Origin: Geomonas oryzae
GTDB taxonomy: Bacteria > Desulfobacterota > Desulfuromonadia > Geobacterales > Geobacteraceae
Assembly: GCF_004117875.1 (NCBI RefSeq)
Contig: NZ_RAHW01000002.1
Span: 186,001-250,000 of the forward strand
Reading direction: 5' to 3'
Length of the DNA stretch: 64,000 bases
The translations under genes and the position numbers were made by a program. Shown one piece after another: positions 17,008 to 25,287 of the stretch. How positions within the stretch are numbered: position 1 is the stretch's first letter; the number at the start of each line of letters is the position of its first letter. A model generated the notes under the pieces. It was not told the origin of the DNA. It did not search any database and saw only the letters and a list, made by a program, of their open reading frames with translations.

Positions 17008-17886
17008 TCAGGCCGTTTTGCCATAGAGGGCTTCCCTGCTCGCAAAGGCCCGCTTCACGCGGGTGAGAAGCCCAATCTCCTTCACCGGTTTCAGCACGAA
17101 GTCGAAGAAACCCTTCTCAAGGGCTTCCTTCTCCTCGTCGGGGGTCGCCGCGGCGGTCATGAGGATCACCGGCATGTAGCGGAACTCGGGGATGTTGCGG
17201 ATGGCGAAGAGAAACTCGTACCCGCCAAGCTTGGGCATCACCTTGTCCGTGATGACCAGCTTGGGCTTCAGGGTGAAGATCTTGCTGAAGGCATCCATGC
17301 CGTCGAGGGCGGTTTCCACCTGGTACCCCTGGCGGGTCAGTATCTTCGCCACCATCTCGCGGGAGAGCTGATCGTCCTCGACAAGGAGGATGGTCTTGCT
17401 CGCGCCCCCGCCTATGGTCTGACCCAGGTAGTGCCGGGCGATGGCGCGGTTGATGTCGAGGCGGGTGGCGACGTAGAGCACGAGTTTCAGGTTATGCTGC
17501 GCCGAGATGCTCGCGAAAAGGTGGTCGGTGGTCGGGTCGGCTACGGCGAGCCCGAGTCTGCCGTCATCCAGCTTGAGCGGGAAGATGCAGTGTTTCACCG
17601 CCATGTCGATGGGAATGAGACTGAGGACGTTGGCCTGATAGCTGTACTTGGCAAAGTCGCCGATTTTTCTCACGTGGTACTGAATCGCCAGCGCCTCCGC
17701 CAGCTCTTCGGGCGTCACGAGGCCGATCACCTCCAAAAGCTCGCCCAGGCGTATGTTTTTACTCTTGGCGTGCGCGATGAGACGGTCCACGGAGGACCTG
17801 GTGAGGAGGCCGCGCTCTACGAAGATCTCCCCGAGAGGCTTGCGGATCGGCGCGGGGGCGGGACTGGGTTTTACATCTGCGGTCAT
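17008..17886 (-). CDS. MshEN-domain protein fused to a response-regulator receiver
   Basis: 292 residues. The N-terminal 160 residues look like the GspE/MshE N-terminal domain: LGEIFVERGLLT, RLGELLEVIGLVTPEELAEALAIQYHV, then PLKLDDGRLGLAVADPTTDHLF. In MshE this module binds cyclic di-GMP. The receiver occupies about 170-285 with ILLVEDDQLS, phosphoacceptor in LVITDKVMPKLGG, and LKPVKE. There is no secretion ATPase, so it may combine a nucleotide signal with phosphorylation (inference). The start chosen follows AGGAGAAG; the frame extends further upstream without family likeness. It trails the hybrid kinase promoter region and is probably a separate unit. Confidence 0.85.
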   Translation of the reverse strand: MTADVKPSPAPAPIRKPLGEIFVERGLLTRSSVDRLIAHAKSKNIRLGELLEVIGLVTPEELAEALAIQYHVRKIGDFAKYSYQANVLSLIPIDMAVKHCIFPLKLDDGRLGLAVADPTTDHLFASISAQHNLKLVLYVATRLDINRAIARHYLGQTIGGGASKTILLVEDDQLSREMVAKILTRQGYQVETALDGMDAFSKIFTLKPKLVITDKVMPKLGGYEFLFAIRNIPEFRYMPVILMTAAATPDEEKEALEKGFFDFVLKPVKEIGLLTRVKRAFASREALYGKTA

Positions 17887-18056
17887 GCTACTTCTCCTGC
17901 AGGACAAAAATGGTATGAACGACGCCCTGCCGCAGAGGCCGAAAGACCGGCCGTCGCAACGGACGGGGGTGCGGCGGGCGCAGGGCGAGCCATGATAATG
18001 AGAAACAACGGGACGGGCTGTCAATCTTCATATCGGCAGGATCGCAAAAAAAATAA

Positions 18057-18704
18057 TCAGGAAATGATGAGGTTGTCGGCCAGCTCGTTGCGGTCGTCCG
18101 CCCTGCGGGGAAAGTGACGAGAGAGCTCTTCTCCGCAGGCGGCGATGACGCCGCAGACAGCCTCGCCGCCTCGACCGGCTCTAAGCCCCTGGGCGAGTAC
18201 TGCGGCGAGCTTCTTCCAGTAGCCGGGGGGTATCTTTTCGTTGATGCCGCGGTCACCCACGATCCAGACCTTGCGCTCGAGCAGGGAGATGAAGATGAGG
18301 ATCCCGGTTTCCTCCCGGGTCTTATAAAGCCCCTGCTGGTAGAAGGCGACCAGGGCGCGCTCATGCACCGCCTCGGTCAGACGCCTGGGGCCGACGAAGG
18401 AGAGCTTGAGCTGCGGAAAACGGCGCAGTAAAAAAAGCAGCGGCAGGTAAAGCAGGGCCACTACCGGTATGTAGGTCCAGATGGTGACGTGGTGCCACAA
18501 GACGGCGACCGCGACGCCGAAAAAACCGGCGAGCAGCAGGGCGCCTAAAGCCTCCGCCTCACGATAGCGGTCGCTTTCCGTGACCACCATGGTGGCGATT
18601 TCTCCGCTGGACGCCGCTTCGGCACGAACCACGGCCTGACGGATCGCCTCCTTTTCGGCGTCGCTGAAGTAATTGTGAGCAATCGACTTATGCGAAAGAT
18701 CCAT
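18057..18704 (-). CDS. TPM-domain membrane protein (second of a pair)
   Basis: 215 residues with a TPM-type domain (SSGEIATMVVTESDRY and GILIFISLLERKVWIVGDRGINEKI) interrupted by two membrane helices at about 58-95. TPM proteins (TLP18.3/Psb32/MOLO-1 group) are linked to membrane-protein quality or phosphatase activity, but bacterial roles are unclear. The ATG shares one base with the upstream TGA (TGATG); a GTG one codon earlier is an alternative. A GGGAG ribosome site precedes it. Third gene of the LemA cluster. Confidence 0.85.
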   Translation of the reverse strand: MDLSHKSIAHNYFSDAEKEAIRQAVVRAEAASSGEIATMVVTESDRYREAEALGALLLAGFFGVAVAVLWHHVTIWTYIPVVALLYLPLLFLLRRFPQLKLSFVGPRRLTEAVHERALVAFYQQGLYKTREETGILIFISLLERKVWIVGDRGINEKIPPGYWKKLAAVLAQGLRAGRGGEAVCGVIAACGEELSRHFPRRADDRNELADNLIIS

Positions 18705-19579
18705 CACCAGTCTCCCGAAGCACCGCCGCCGCCGAAACTGCCGCCGCCGCCTGAAAAGCCGCCCCCTCCCCCGCCGAACCCGCCTCCTCCGAAGCCACCC
18801 CCTCCGAAACCTCCGAAGAAAGGTGGTCCGCCCATGAAGCCGCCACGTCCGCCTGAGGAGAAGAGAAAGGCGATGAACAGCCCGGCAAGAAAACCTACCA
18901 CGGCAAGTATGCCCAGAAGCAGCATCGAGATCCCGGAGAAGGATATGAAAGCCGCGATGGGAAGTCCGACGGCTCCGGCCACCCCGCCGAGAAAGCGGGA
19001 GATGCCGCCCAAGAACACGGAGGCGACCAGCACGAACAGGAGCAGGGTGAGGATGGGGGGAGCGCCCTTCTTGCCGTGACGCAGATCGGTCGTCGGTTCG
19101 GCCTTGTACTCGCCGCGGACCGTGGCCATGATGGCTGAGACACCTCGGGCGATGCCGGCGTCGAAGTTCCCCTGTTTGAAGGCGGGCGAGATCTCGTTGC
19201 GGATGATGCGCCCGGACATCAGGTCGGTCAGCGTACCTTCGAGACCGCGCCCCACCTCGATCCTGATCTTGCGATCGTTCTTAACAACCAAAAGCAGCGC
19301 GCCGTTGTCCTTCCCTTTCCGACCGATCTGCCACTTCTCCACGACTTTTATCGAGTACTGCTCGAGGACCTCCCCTTCCAGGCTCGGAATGGTGAGGACT
19401 ACGATCTGGGTGGAGTCGCTCTTCTCGAAGGCGGTGAGTTCGTCCTCGAGTTCACGTGCCGCCTGAGGAGAGAGCATCGAGGCGTAATCGTTCACGTGCC
19501 CGCGCAAGGGCGGCACCTCGGCGGCCCAGGAGCCCCCCGCCAACAGAAGCGCTATCAAAAGGAAGAGCAGTTTCTTCAT
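18704..19579 (-). CDS. Secreted TPM-domain protein with glycine-rich tail (YgcG-like)
   Basis: 291 residues. It begins with a signal peptide (MKKLLFLLIALLLAGGSWA, cleavage near residue 20). The TPM domain runs about 21-165, with VNDYASMLSP, STQIVVLTIPSLEG and RKIRIEVGRGLEGTLTD. Two membrane helices follow, then a C-terminal tail made almost only of Gly, Phe and Ser ending in SGDW. That tail and layout are standard for the YgcG group paired with LemA. It lies 51 bases after lemA and overlaps the next gene. The start at 19579 was chosen for the signal peptide. Confidence 0.9.
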   Translation of the reverse strand: MKKLLFLLIALLLAGGSWAAEVPPLRGHVNDYASMLSPQAARELEDELTAFEKSDSTQIVVLTIPSLEGEVLEQYSIKVVEKWQIGRKGKDNGALLLVVKNDRKIRIEVGRGLEGTLTDLMSGRIIRNEISPAFKQGNFDAGIARGVSAIMATVRGEYKAEPTTDLRHGKKGAPPILTLLLFVLVASVFLGGISRFLGGVAGAVGLPIAAFISFSGISMLLLGILAVVGFLAGLFIAFLFSSGGRGGFMGGPPFFGGFGGGGFGGGGFGGGGGGFSGGGGSFGGGGASGDW

Positions 19580-19630
19580 GAACTCCCACACCTCGCTCGC
19601 AACCTGCTGCGTTTCGACCAACCGATAAAG

Positions 19631-20215
19631 TTAGAACTTGACCTTCGGCGCCACCTTCGCTCCCTCTTCGGCCTTGAAGGGCTCCTTGCGCTGCAGGTGC
19701 AGCATAACGGAGTTGGTGAGCGAATTTGGGAAGGTGCGGATCGAGGTGTTGAAGTCCTGGACCACCTGGTTGTAACGCACGCGCGCCACGTTGATGCGGT
19801 TCTCGGTCCCTTCCAGCTGGTTCTGCAGGTCCATGAAGTTCTGATTGGCCTTGAGCTCAGGGTAGCGCTCGACGACGACCATCAGACGGGAAAGGGCGCC
19901 GGAGAGCTGGGACTGCGCCTGCTGGAAGTTCTGCATCGTCTTAGGGTCGTTGATGGCGTCCTTGGTGACCTGCATCGAGCCCACCTTGGCACGCGCTTCG
20001 GTGACCGCCTTCAGCGTATCCGCCTCGTGTTTCGCATACCCTTTCACCACCTCGACCAGGTTGGGCACCAGGTCGGCGCGGCGCTGGTAGGAGGCCTCCA
20101 CGTCGCCCCAAGCTGCGAATACGGCCTCTTCCTTGGCCTGCATGGTGTTATAGCCGCATCCGGAAAGGGAAGCGATGGTCAAAAGCGCAACGAACATCAG
20201 TATCAAGCGTCTCAT
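19631..20215 (-). CDS. lemA: LemA family lipoprotein
   Basis: 194 residues. The N-terminus is a lipoprotein signal with lipobox LSGC (Cys20), so it is probably anchored in a membrane facing the periplasm. The LemA body shows [27 protein letters not shown], the ARAKVGSM segment and [24 protein letters not shown], then [15 protein letters not shown], all diagnostic. The function of LemA proteins is poorly defined; they occur with TPM proteins, as here. The ATG follows AAGGAGGATAAGACT. Confidence 0.95.
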   Translation of the reverse strand: MRRLILMFVALLTIASLSGCGYNTMQAKEEAVFAAWGDVEASYQRRADLVPNLVEVVKGYAKHEADTLKAVTEARAKVGSMQVTKDAINDPKTMQNFQQAQSQLSGALSRLMVVVERYPELKANQNFMDLQNQLEGTENRINVARVRYNQVVQDFNTSIRTFPNSLTNSVMLHLQRKEPFKAEEGAKVAPKVKF

Positions 20216-20245
20216 AGTCTTATCCTCCTTGAATAGCATTGCACA

Positions 20246-20274
20246 ATAATAATCATGAGAGGGGCGAATGTCAC
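20246..20274 (-). promoter_or_regulatory. Promoter of the lemA-TPM-TPM operon
   Basis: On the minus strand GTGACA, a 17-base spacer and TATTAT are present, with the predicted start about 25 bases before the lemA ATG. Confidence 0.55.
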
Positions 20275-20310
20275 CCTCTAAGCGGAAAAAACAAGGAATT
20301 TCAGTATGCC

Positions 20311-21528
20311 TCAGGTGATGAGACGAAGATCGCCGGTCAGGCTGCAGCCGGCGAGCAGGTACATGGCGGCGTTCCACGACTGCCTCGGCATTCCCATCGG
20401 TTCCCCGGACCTGCCGTGGAACCACTCGTTGAATTCCCATCCGTTGACGCTGCTGCTGTGAGCCATCTTGACCAGTTCCTCCCGGGCCATCGCCTTCTCT
20501 CCAAGTGCCGCGAGCAGCATCACCCAGAAGCCTCCCACAAAAGGCCAGGCGCCGCCGTTATGGTACTGCCAGGGGAGGTTCTGTCTGTGCCGCGCCATGT
20601 AAGAGCGCCAGGAGCCCGAGCGCTCGTCGATGGGAACCCCGACCACGCGCACCGGATGCGGTTCGTGCGCCCCGAGCGCGACCACCGCGGAAACCATTTT
20701 ACAGGCGTCGGAAGGGTACCCGAGACCGGTCAGGTAGGCGAGGATGTTGCCGAAGATGTCGACCTCCTCTCCCCACGCGGAGAGGTTGACCCAGCTCAGC
20801 ATGAAGGGGGTGGACCGGCTGCGGTTGCGGATGTAGTGGCGCATGAGGCGCACGCGCTTTTGGAGAGGGACGGCTGCATCGAATGGGTGGAAGAGTTGCT
20901 GCGCGAAACGCCTGGTCTCGCCCGCAAAGGGAAGCTCGTAGAGCCGTTTGACCCAGTACCAGAGCGCGTTGGTGTAAAGGACGAAACCGGAGCGCGGCAT
21001 GATGTCGGCCCAGTCCGAGGCCTCGTTTTGCTGCAAAAGGTGCCATCCCTGATGTTCCTGGCATTGCAGCCACTTGATGGCGCGGTCGGATTGCGCGGAA
21101 AGCCGCTCGGCCAGGGTACGCTCGCGGTGGGTGCGGTCAAAAAAGTGGAGGGCGATCAGCCACCAGAGGGTCGCGTCGATACACCCTGCGTACCAGAAGT
21201 CGACCTCTCCGGTTTCCGGCTTCACGTACTTCGGGATCTGGCCGTTGCCCGCCTGGTGCCGTGCCAGGGTCAGCAGCCCCCGCTCGGCCGCCAGTACGAG
21301 GGAGTCATCGCCGGAAACGGCCATGCCGAGGGCGCAGATGGCGGCATCGCGGCCGAAGATGGCGTCGTAGTTGCGCGCGCTGGAGCGGTCGTTGCGCGCC
21401 GAGGCGAGCACGCCTGAAGGGGTGGAGTTTTCCAGCAGAAGAGCGATCGCCTCGCGGCGGCACTGCTCGAGCAACGCGGTGTCGGCATCCCCGCACCGCT
21501 CGGCGGGCAGGAAGGGAGCGTCGGTCAC
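20311..21528 (-). CDS. GH100-like glycoside hydrolase ((alpha/alpha)6 barrel)
   Basis: 405 residues. [19 protein letters not shown] resembles the NYDxVFxRD signature of GH100 alkaline/neutral invertases. Other supporting stretches are [29 protein letters not shown] and [18 protein letters not shown]. Near the end, [12 protein letters not shown] plus [12 protein letters not shown] match the closing part of that barrel. Bacterial homologues are often labelled amylo-alpha-1,6-glucosidase or glycogen debranching protein, so the substrate (sucrose or an alpha-glucan) is open. No signal peptide, so cytoplasmic. The GTG start overlaps the phosphoesterase stop (GTGA). Confidence 0.75.
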   Translation of the reverse strand: MTDAPFLPAERCGDADTALLEQCRREAIALLLENSTPSGVLASARNDRSSARNYDAIFGRDAAICALGMAVSGDDSLVLAAERGLLTLARHQAGNGQIPKYVKPETGEVDFWYAGCIDATLWWLIALHFFDRTHRERTLAERLSAQSDRAIKWLQCQEHQGWHLLQQNEASDWADIMPRSGFVLYTNALWYWVKRLYELPFAGETRRFAQQLFHPFDAAVPLQKRVRLMRHYIRNRSRSTPFMLSWVNLSAWGEEVDIFGNILAYLTGLGYPSDACKMVSAVVALGAHEPHPVRVVGVPIDERSGSWRSYMARHRQNLPWQYHNGGAWPFVGGFWVMLLAALGEKAMAREELVKMAHSSSVNGWEFNEWFHGRSGEPMGMPRQSWNAAMYLLAGCSLTGDLRLIT

Positions 21529-22364
21529 TTGAGGGGCACCATCTGGTAGCTCGCCCGGCCGTTTTTCACCCGAACCACGATGATGTGATAGACGCGCTCG
21601 CCGTAACGGCTCATCCAGGCAAGCGGAGCCCCCGCCCCGCCTGAGATGAAGGCGGGCTTGCCGCCGAAGAGGTCACGGTCGTAGACATGCGAGTGGGCGA
21701 AGAAGCTTGCCTGGACCGGACTTGAAGAGGCGATGACGCGCTGAAGCTCGGCGGCACCTTCGCTAAAGGTGTGACCTCGCCAGCGAGAAGTCTCGGGCGG
21801 CACGTGCATGGCAAGAAAGGTCGCTTGCGGCGCCGTAGCGAGCTCCTTCTCGAGGAAGGAAAGCTCCGGCGCCTTCAGCTCCTCGCCGGCGTTGTCGACG
21901 ACCAGCACCCTGAGGCCGAGCCGCTTGCTCCCGAACCGGTATTGCCTCGGCGCAACCAGCTTCTCGAAGACGGCGGGGCTCTCATGGTTGCCGAAGACCA
22001 CGAAGACCGGGATGGCCGGGACGGTGCTCTCCACGAGCGACAGGAACTTCCTCGTTTCCTCCTCGCCGCCCTTGTCGGAATAATCGCCGCCATGGAGGAT
22101 GAAGAGCGGCCGGTAGGTGGCCGCGACGCTCAGCGCCTTCTTGAAGACCGCCTCGTTGCCGCGGCTGTCACCGAGCACTACGAAGCTGTAGTCGCTAGGC
22201 GACGCCTTCGCCGCAAGCTGCTGCATCAGGTCGCTGGAACGCTTAAAGAGGGTCTCGGCATGAGCTGCGGAGACGGTCCCGAAACAGACCAGCAGTAAAA
22301 GGGTTAAGATGGAAAAGTAAGAGCGGAACTTGCAGGTGCGTGAATGACTAAAGGTTGGAGACAT
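21525..22364 (-). CDS. Secreted calcineurin-like metallophosphoesterase
   Basis: 279 residues with an N-terminal signal (about 12-35, ending HAE). Metallophosphoesterase motifs are in order: FVVLGDSRGN (variant of the first D-x-H motif), ILHGGDYSD, VVFGNHES, and later AMHVP and FFAHSHVYD, supplying the metal-binding Asp, Asn and His residues. The role is unknown; the partner gene is a GH100-like hydrolase coupled by a 4-base overlap. The ATG chosen overlaps a small upstream cysteine-rich frame. Confidence 0.85.
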   Translation of the reverse strand: MSPTFSHSRTCKFRSYFSILTLLLLVCFGTVSAAHAETLFKRSSDLMQQLAAKASPSDYSFVVLGDSRGNEAVFKKALSVAATYRPLFILHGGDYSDKGGEEETRKFLSLVESTVPAIPVFVVFGNHESPAVFEKLVAPRQYRFGSKRLGLRVLVVDNAGEELKAPELSFLEKELATAPQATFLAMHVPPETSRWRGHTFSEGAAELQRVIASSSPVQASFFAHSHVYDRDLFGGKPAFISGGAGAPLAWMSRYGERVYHIIVVRVKNGRASYQMVPLK

Positions 22365-22518
22365 TGGGATTGTTGATCTCGATGCAGAGTTTGCACAGCT
22401 TCTCAATGGTAGCTACCTGTGTGGCAGTGAGCCCCGTAGTGTCAGGCAGCCGAAACGAGCGACAGTCACAGCAGCGACAGAGAATCCCAAGATCAAGACC
22501 TGTATCGTACGTTTCCAT
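22348..22518 (-). CDS. Possible 56-residue cysteine-rich small protein
   Basis: A small open frame reading METYDTGLDLGILCRCCDCR then a region with TATQVATIEKLCKLC. It has six cysteines (14, 16, 17, 19, 42, 45), enough for a zinc or metal site. Its last 17 bases overlap the start of the phosphoesterase gene in another frame. A promoter-like pair (TTGCCT, 17 bases, TACCAT) lies 43 bases upstream, but the ribosome site is weak. Not recognised. It may be a real small gene coupled to the phosphoesterase, or chance. Confidence 0.4.
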   Translation of the reverse strand: METYDTGLDLGILCRCCDCRSFRLPDTTGLTATQVATIEKLCKLCIEINNPNVSNL

Positions 22519-22560
22519 GTCAGAGCCCCAGCGAAAGCATGTGCCGTTTTTAATCTGGGC

Positions 22561-22589
22561 GATGGTAACACAATCTGAAAGCTAAGGCA
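22561..22589 (-). promoter_or_regulatory. Promoter for the phosphoesterase/GH100 unit
   Basis: On the minus strand TTGCCT, a 17-base spacer and TACCAT, with the expected start near 22553. It would serve the small cysteine-rich frame, the phosphoesterase and the GH100-like gene. Confidence 0.45.
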
Positions 22590-22629
22590 AGGTTCTTGAG
22601 ACGGTGCTCGGAACGACAAAGTCTGCGGA

Positions 22630-24039
22630 TCAGCTTCTTGAGAGTGTGCGGCGCTTTTTGACGCCCGCGCGTGTCTTGCCGGTTTCGTTCTTGGCGACCT
22701 TGGCGGTGATCTTGCCGCGATGCCCGGCGCGGGCCTGGACCACACGACGTCCCGGCTTGACCGAACACTTCGCCGCGCGACGATCGTCACGGTGCCCGAA
22801 CAAGGCCAGCCTGAAACGGCGCGGCTCCTTCCTGAACGCGGCAGTCGACGCCGCGATGACGCGGGCTTTCATGACCTCCGCCTCGACGACAGGCACCTCA
22901 TCCCCAGCCCCGCCCCTGAAGTCGGCGGCGGCAACGGTGGAAACGTTGCGGCGCAGCTGGTTGAAGTTGTGCACGTTGCGGTAATCGACGCGCCTGGTCA
23001 GCATGATCACGAACATGTCCTGCTGGGGGTCGATCCAGATCGAAGAGCCGCTGTAGCCGGTATGGCCGTAGGAGGCATCGGAAAACAAGGTCCCCTTGGG
23101 TGCGGAGAACGGCGACGAGATATCCCAGCCGAGACCGCGCTTCACCCTGCCGTTGTTGCAGAGATACGGGGTGGTCATCTGGCCGACCGCTTCTTCCGAG
23201 AGGATCCGGGTGCCGTCGAGGGTCCCTTTGCCCAGCATGAGCCTTGCGTAACGTGCCAAGTCGTACGCCGAACTGAAGAGGCCTGCGTGACCGGCGACCC
23301 CGCCCAACAGGCGGGCATTCTGATCCTGCACCACCCCACTCTGGTTGCCGGAGGTGGGGGCGATGTCGCTGCTGCCGTCGCGGGAGGGAAGAAATGCGGT
23401 ATCGCGGGTGCCGAGGGGATCGTAGATCTCCTTGCGGCAGAACTGGTCCAGCCGCTCACCTGAGACGCGACGGACCATCTCCCCCAAGAGGATGAAGTTT
23501 ATGTCGGCGTACTCGAAGCCGGATCCGGGCAGGCGGGAGCGCTGCACGGCCACCTTGCGCACGAGCCCCTCAACGCTGCGGTCCGAACCTACCATCACGT
23601 CGGAAAGGCCCGAGGTGTGGGTCATCAGGTTGAGGATGGTGATGCTTCCCTTGTCGGTGCCGGCAAGTTCCGGGAACCAGCGGGAAAGAGGATCGGTGAG
23701 TGCGATGCGTCCCTCGTCCAGGAGTTTGATCACGGCCGGGGTGGTGGCGATCACCTTGGTAAGGGAGGCGACGTCGAAAACGGTACGGTCGGTGATGGCG
23801 GGCGCCCCGGCAGCGGAACTCACCTGGCCGCGCGCCGCGGTGGCGAGGATCCCCTCGTGATTGCCGACCACTACCACCCCGCCTGCGATGAGGTCGTCGG
23901 CCATGGCACGCTCCAGAAGGCGATCGAGGTTTGCAGTGGTGATGGGAGCGGTGACCGCGGGGTCAACGGCGGCATGGAGCTGGACCGGAGCCAGCAGAGG
24001 GAACAGCAGGAGCAGCAAGGAGAGGACTATAACGCGCAC
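22630..24039 (-). CDS. Exported serine hydrolase of the beta-lactamase/class C fold
   Basis: 469 residues. It begins with a signal peptide (VRVIVLSLLLLLFPLLAPVQ, ending near HAA). The catalytic SxxK motif is SLTK in VFDVASLTKVIATTP. The second motif is in FEYADINFILLGE, where a Tyr replaces the usual Tyr-x-Asn start, and the third is HTG in YGHTGYSGSSIW. The set fits esterase/D-aminopeptidase/penicillin-binding relatives rather than a true beta-lactamase. An unusual C-terminal extension of about 70 residues is rich in Lys and Arg. The GTG start was chosen for its AAAGGAAG ribosome site and the signal peptide; the frame continues upstream. Stand-alone. Confidence 0.8.
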   Translation of the reverse strand: MRVIVLSLLLLLFPLLAPVQLHAAVDPAVTAPITTANLDRLLERAMADDLIAGGVVVVGNHEGILATAARGQVSSAAGAPAITDRTVFDVASLTKVIATTPAVIKLLDEGRIALTDPLSRWFPELAGTDKGSITILNLMTHTSGLSDVMVGSDRSVEGLVRKVAVQRSRLPGSGFEYADINFILLGEMVRRVSGERLDQFCRKEIYDPLGTRDTAFLPSRDGSSDIAPTSGNQSGVVQDQNARLLGGVAGHAGLFSSAYDLARYARLMLGKGTLDGTRILSEEAVGQMTTPYLCNNGRVKRGLGWDISSPFSAPKGTLFSDASYGHTGYSGSSIWIDPQQDMFVIMLTRRVDYRNVHNFNQLRRNVSTVAAADFRGGAGDEVPVVEAEVMKARVIAASTAAFRKEPRRFRLALFGHRDDRRAAKCSVKPGRRVVQARAGHRGKITAKVAKNETGKTRAGVKKRRTLSRS

Positions 24040-24279
24040 GAGCTTCCTTTTACGTTCCGTGTTGCCACAGAAACTTCTAGTTAGGACTGCGGTTGACGTT
24101 GCCTTGCAGAAGCCGTCACGGCAGCGCCGGACTGCTCCGACTGCTCCGACTAGCCGGGGTGGCCGGATTGAACTTCTGCTGGAGGAGGATGCCGGGCGGG
24201 CAACCAAGCTGTTAGCTACGATACCGGAGCGGAGTGGATTTTTTTGTGACGGAGGTCACGTTTTGGGCGCTGAAACAAC

Positions 24280-24312
24280 AAAAGGCCCCGGGGATTCCCG
24301 GGGCCTTTTGTT
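24280..24312 (-). terminator. Terminator of the cytochrome gene
   Basis: AAAAGGCCCCGGG faces CCCGGGGCCTTTT across a 4-base loop, 18 bases past the cytochrome stop. It is nearly symmetric, so it could act in both directions, but only the minus strand has a gene reading into it. The rest of 24040-24329 shows no gene; GACTGCTCC is tandemly duplicated near 24131. Confidence 0.85.
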
Positions 24313-24329
24313 TGCCGAAGAGGCGAAGC

Positions 24330-25166
24330 TTACTTCATGCTCGGCAGGTCGTGAACATCGAGGTGGCAACCCAGGCATTTCGGGAAGCGGTCCAGGATGG
24401 TCTTCGGATGCGGAGCCTTGTGGCACTCGGTGCACTGCGGGATGTAGCCGTGCTTCGATTTGTGGCAGGAAGCGCAGGCGACCTTGTTGTGGCGGCTTGC
24501 GGTCTTCCTCAGTTTCTCGGCGATCTTGCCGTGGCAGGAAGCGCAGGTCTGGTTCCAGTCGGTCCCCTGGTAGGTGACCATCTTCGGCTTGTGAACCGAG
24601 TGGCACTTGGCGCAGGCTTCAACGGGCTGATCCCTGTAGTGCGGCCTGTGGCACATGAAGCAGGACGGCTTGTAGCCGTGCGAGGTGTGGCAACGGTCGC
24701 AGGAAACGTTGGTGTGCTTGCTCGGGAACTTGACCAGCTCGGCCTTCTCGTCGGCATGGCAGGTGGCGCAGGCGCCGGCAAGCCGCGGGGTCATGGCAAC
24801 CTTGCGCGGGGTGTGCGGGTTGCTGTGGCAGCTGGCGCAGTCCTTCGCGGTGGGGCCGTGGATATCGGTGTGGCAGGAGGCGCACTTCGGCATAACTTCG
24901 TCGTAGTTCCCCTTCTTCGGGTTGTAAGCGTGGATCACGGTGTGGCAGCCCTGGCAATCGAAACGGTGCTTGCCGCCGGCGTTCTTCAGGCCGTTGAAGG
25001 CCCCGGTGTGACACTGGGCGCACTGCTGCGGGGTAAGCGCAGCCGGAGCGGTGGCGTACATCTCGGGCTTTTCCGGGATGTCAACAGTCGCCATCTTGGC
25101 CGCAAAGGCCGTGGAAGCGACGAGAATCAAGGCCGCGATGAACAGCGACAGACTACTCTTTTTCAT
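24330..25166 (-). CDS. Dodecaheme c-type cytochrome (12 CXXCH)
   Basis: 278 residues with a signal peptide (MKKSSLSLFIAALILVASTAFA). Twelve CXXCH motifs were counted: CAQCH, CQGCH, CASCH, CASCH, CATCH, CDRCH, CFMCH, CAKCH, CASCH, CASCH, CTECH and CLGCH, spaced evenly, with many extra His residues for bis-His ligation. There is no lipobox, so it is likely periplasmic or exported. Such proteins carry electrons to extracellular metals in Geobacter. It stands alone between a hydrolase and a CDF transporter, with its own promoter and terminator, not in a porin-cytochrome cluster. The particular family was not identified. Confidence 0.95.
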   Translation of the reverse strand: MKKSSLSLFIAALILVASTAFAAKMATVDIPEKPEMYATAPAALTPQQCAQCHTGAFNGLKNAGGKHRFDCQGCHTVIHAYNPKKGNYDEVMPKCASCHTDIHGPTAKDCASCHSNPHTPRKVAMTPRLAGACATCHADEKAELVKFPSKHTNVSCDRCHTSHGYKPSCFMCHRPHYRDQPVEACAKCHSVHKPKMVTYQGTDWNQTCASCHGKIAEKLRKTASRHNKVACASCHKSKHGYIPQCTECHKAPHPKTILDRFPKCLGCHLDVHDLPSMK

Positions 25167-25211
25167 CATTCCTCCCCCAAATAACATTGTATTCACTGCA
25201 ATCGACTGATC

Positions 25212-25241
25212 GTAATACTACCTAACATGAGTATCTGTCAA
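25212..25241 (-). promoter_or_regulatory. Promoter of the dodecaheme cytochrome
   Basis: On the minus strand TTGACA is followed by TAGTAT at 15 bases or TATTAC at 18 bases. Neither spacing is ideal, which may point to activator dependence. The GGGGGAGGA ribosome site follows about 40 bases later. Confidence 0.45.
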
Positions 25242-25287
25242 GAGAGTTGTGATAAAAGTCGACCGAAAAGGTGCTGTAAAGAGTAAG

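Noticed and set aside
18675-19079. Proline-rich plus-strand protein
   Set aside because: It is the complement of the Gly-rich tail of the TPM protein.
22630-24039. True class C beta-lactamase (resistance gene)
   Set aside because: SxxK is present, but the second and third motifs differ and the context is housekeeping; it fits the broad serine-hydrolase/esterase group.
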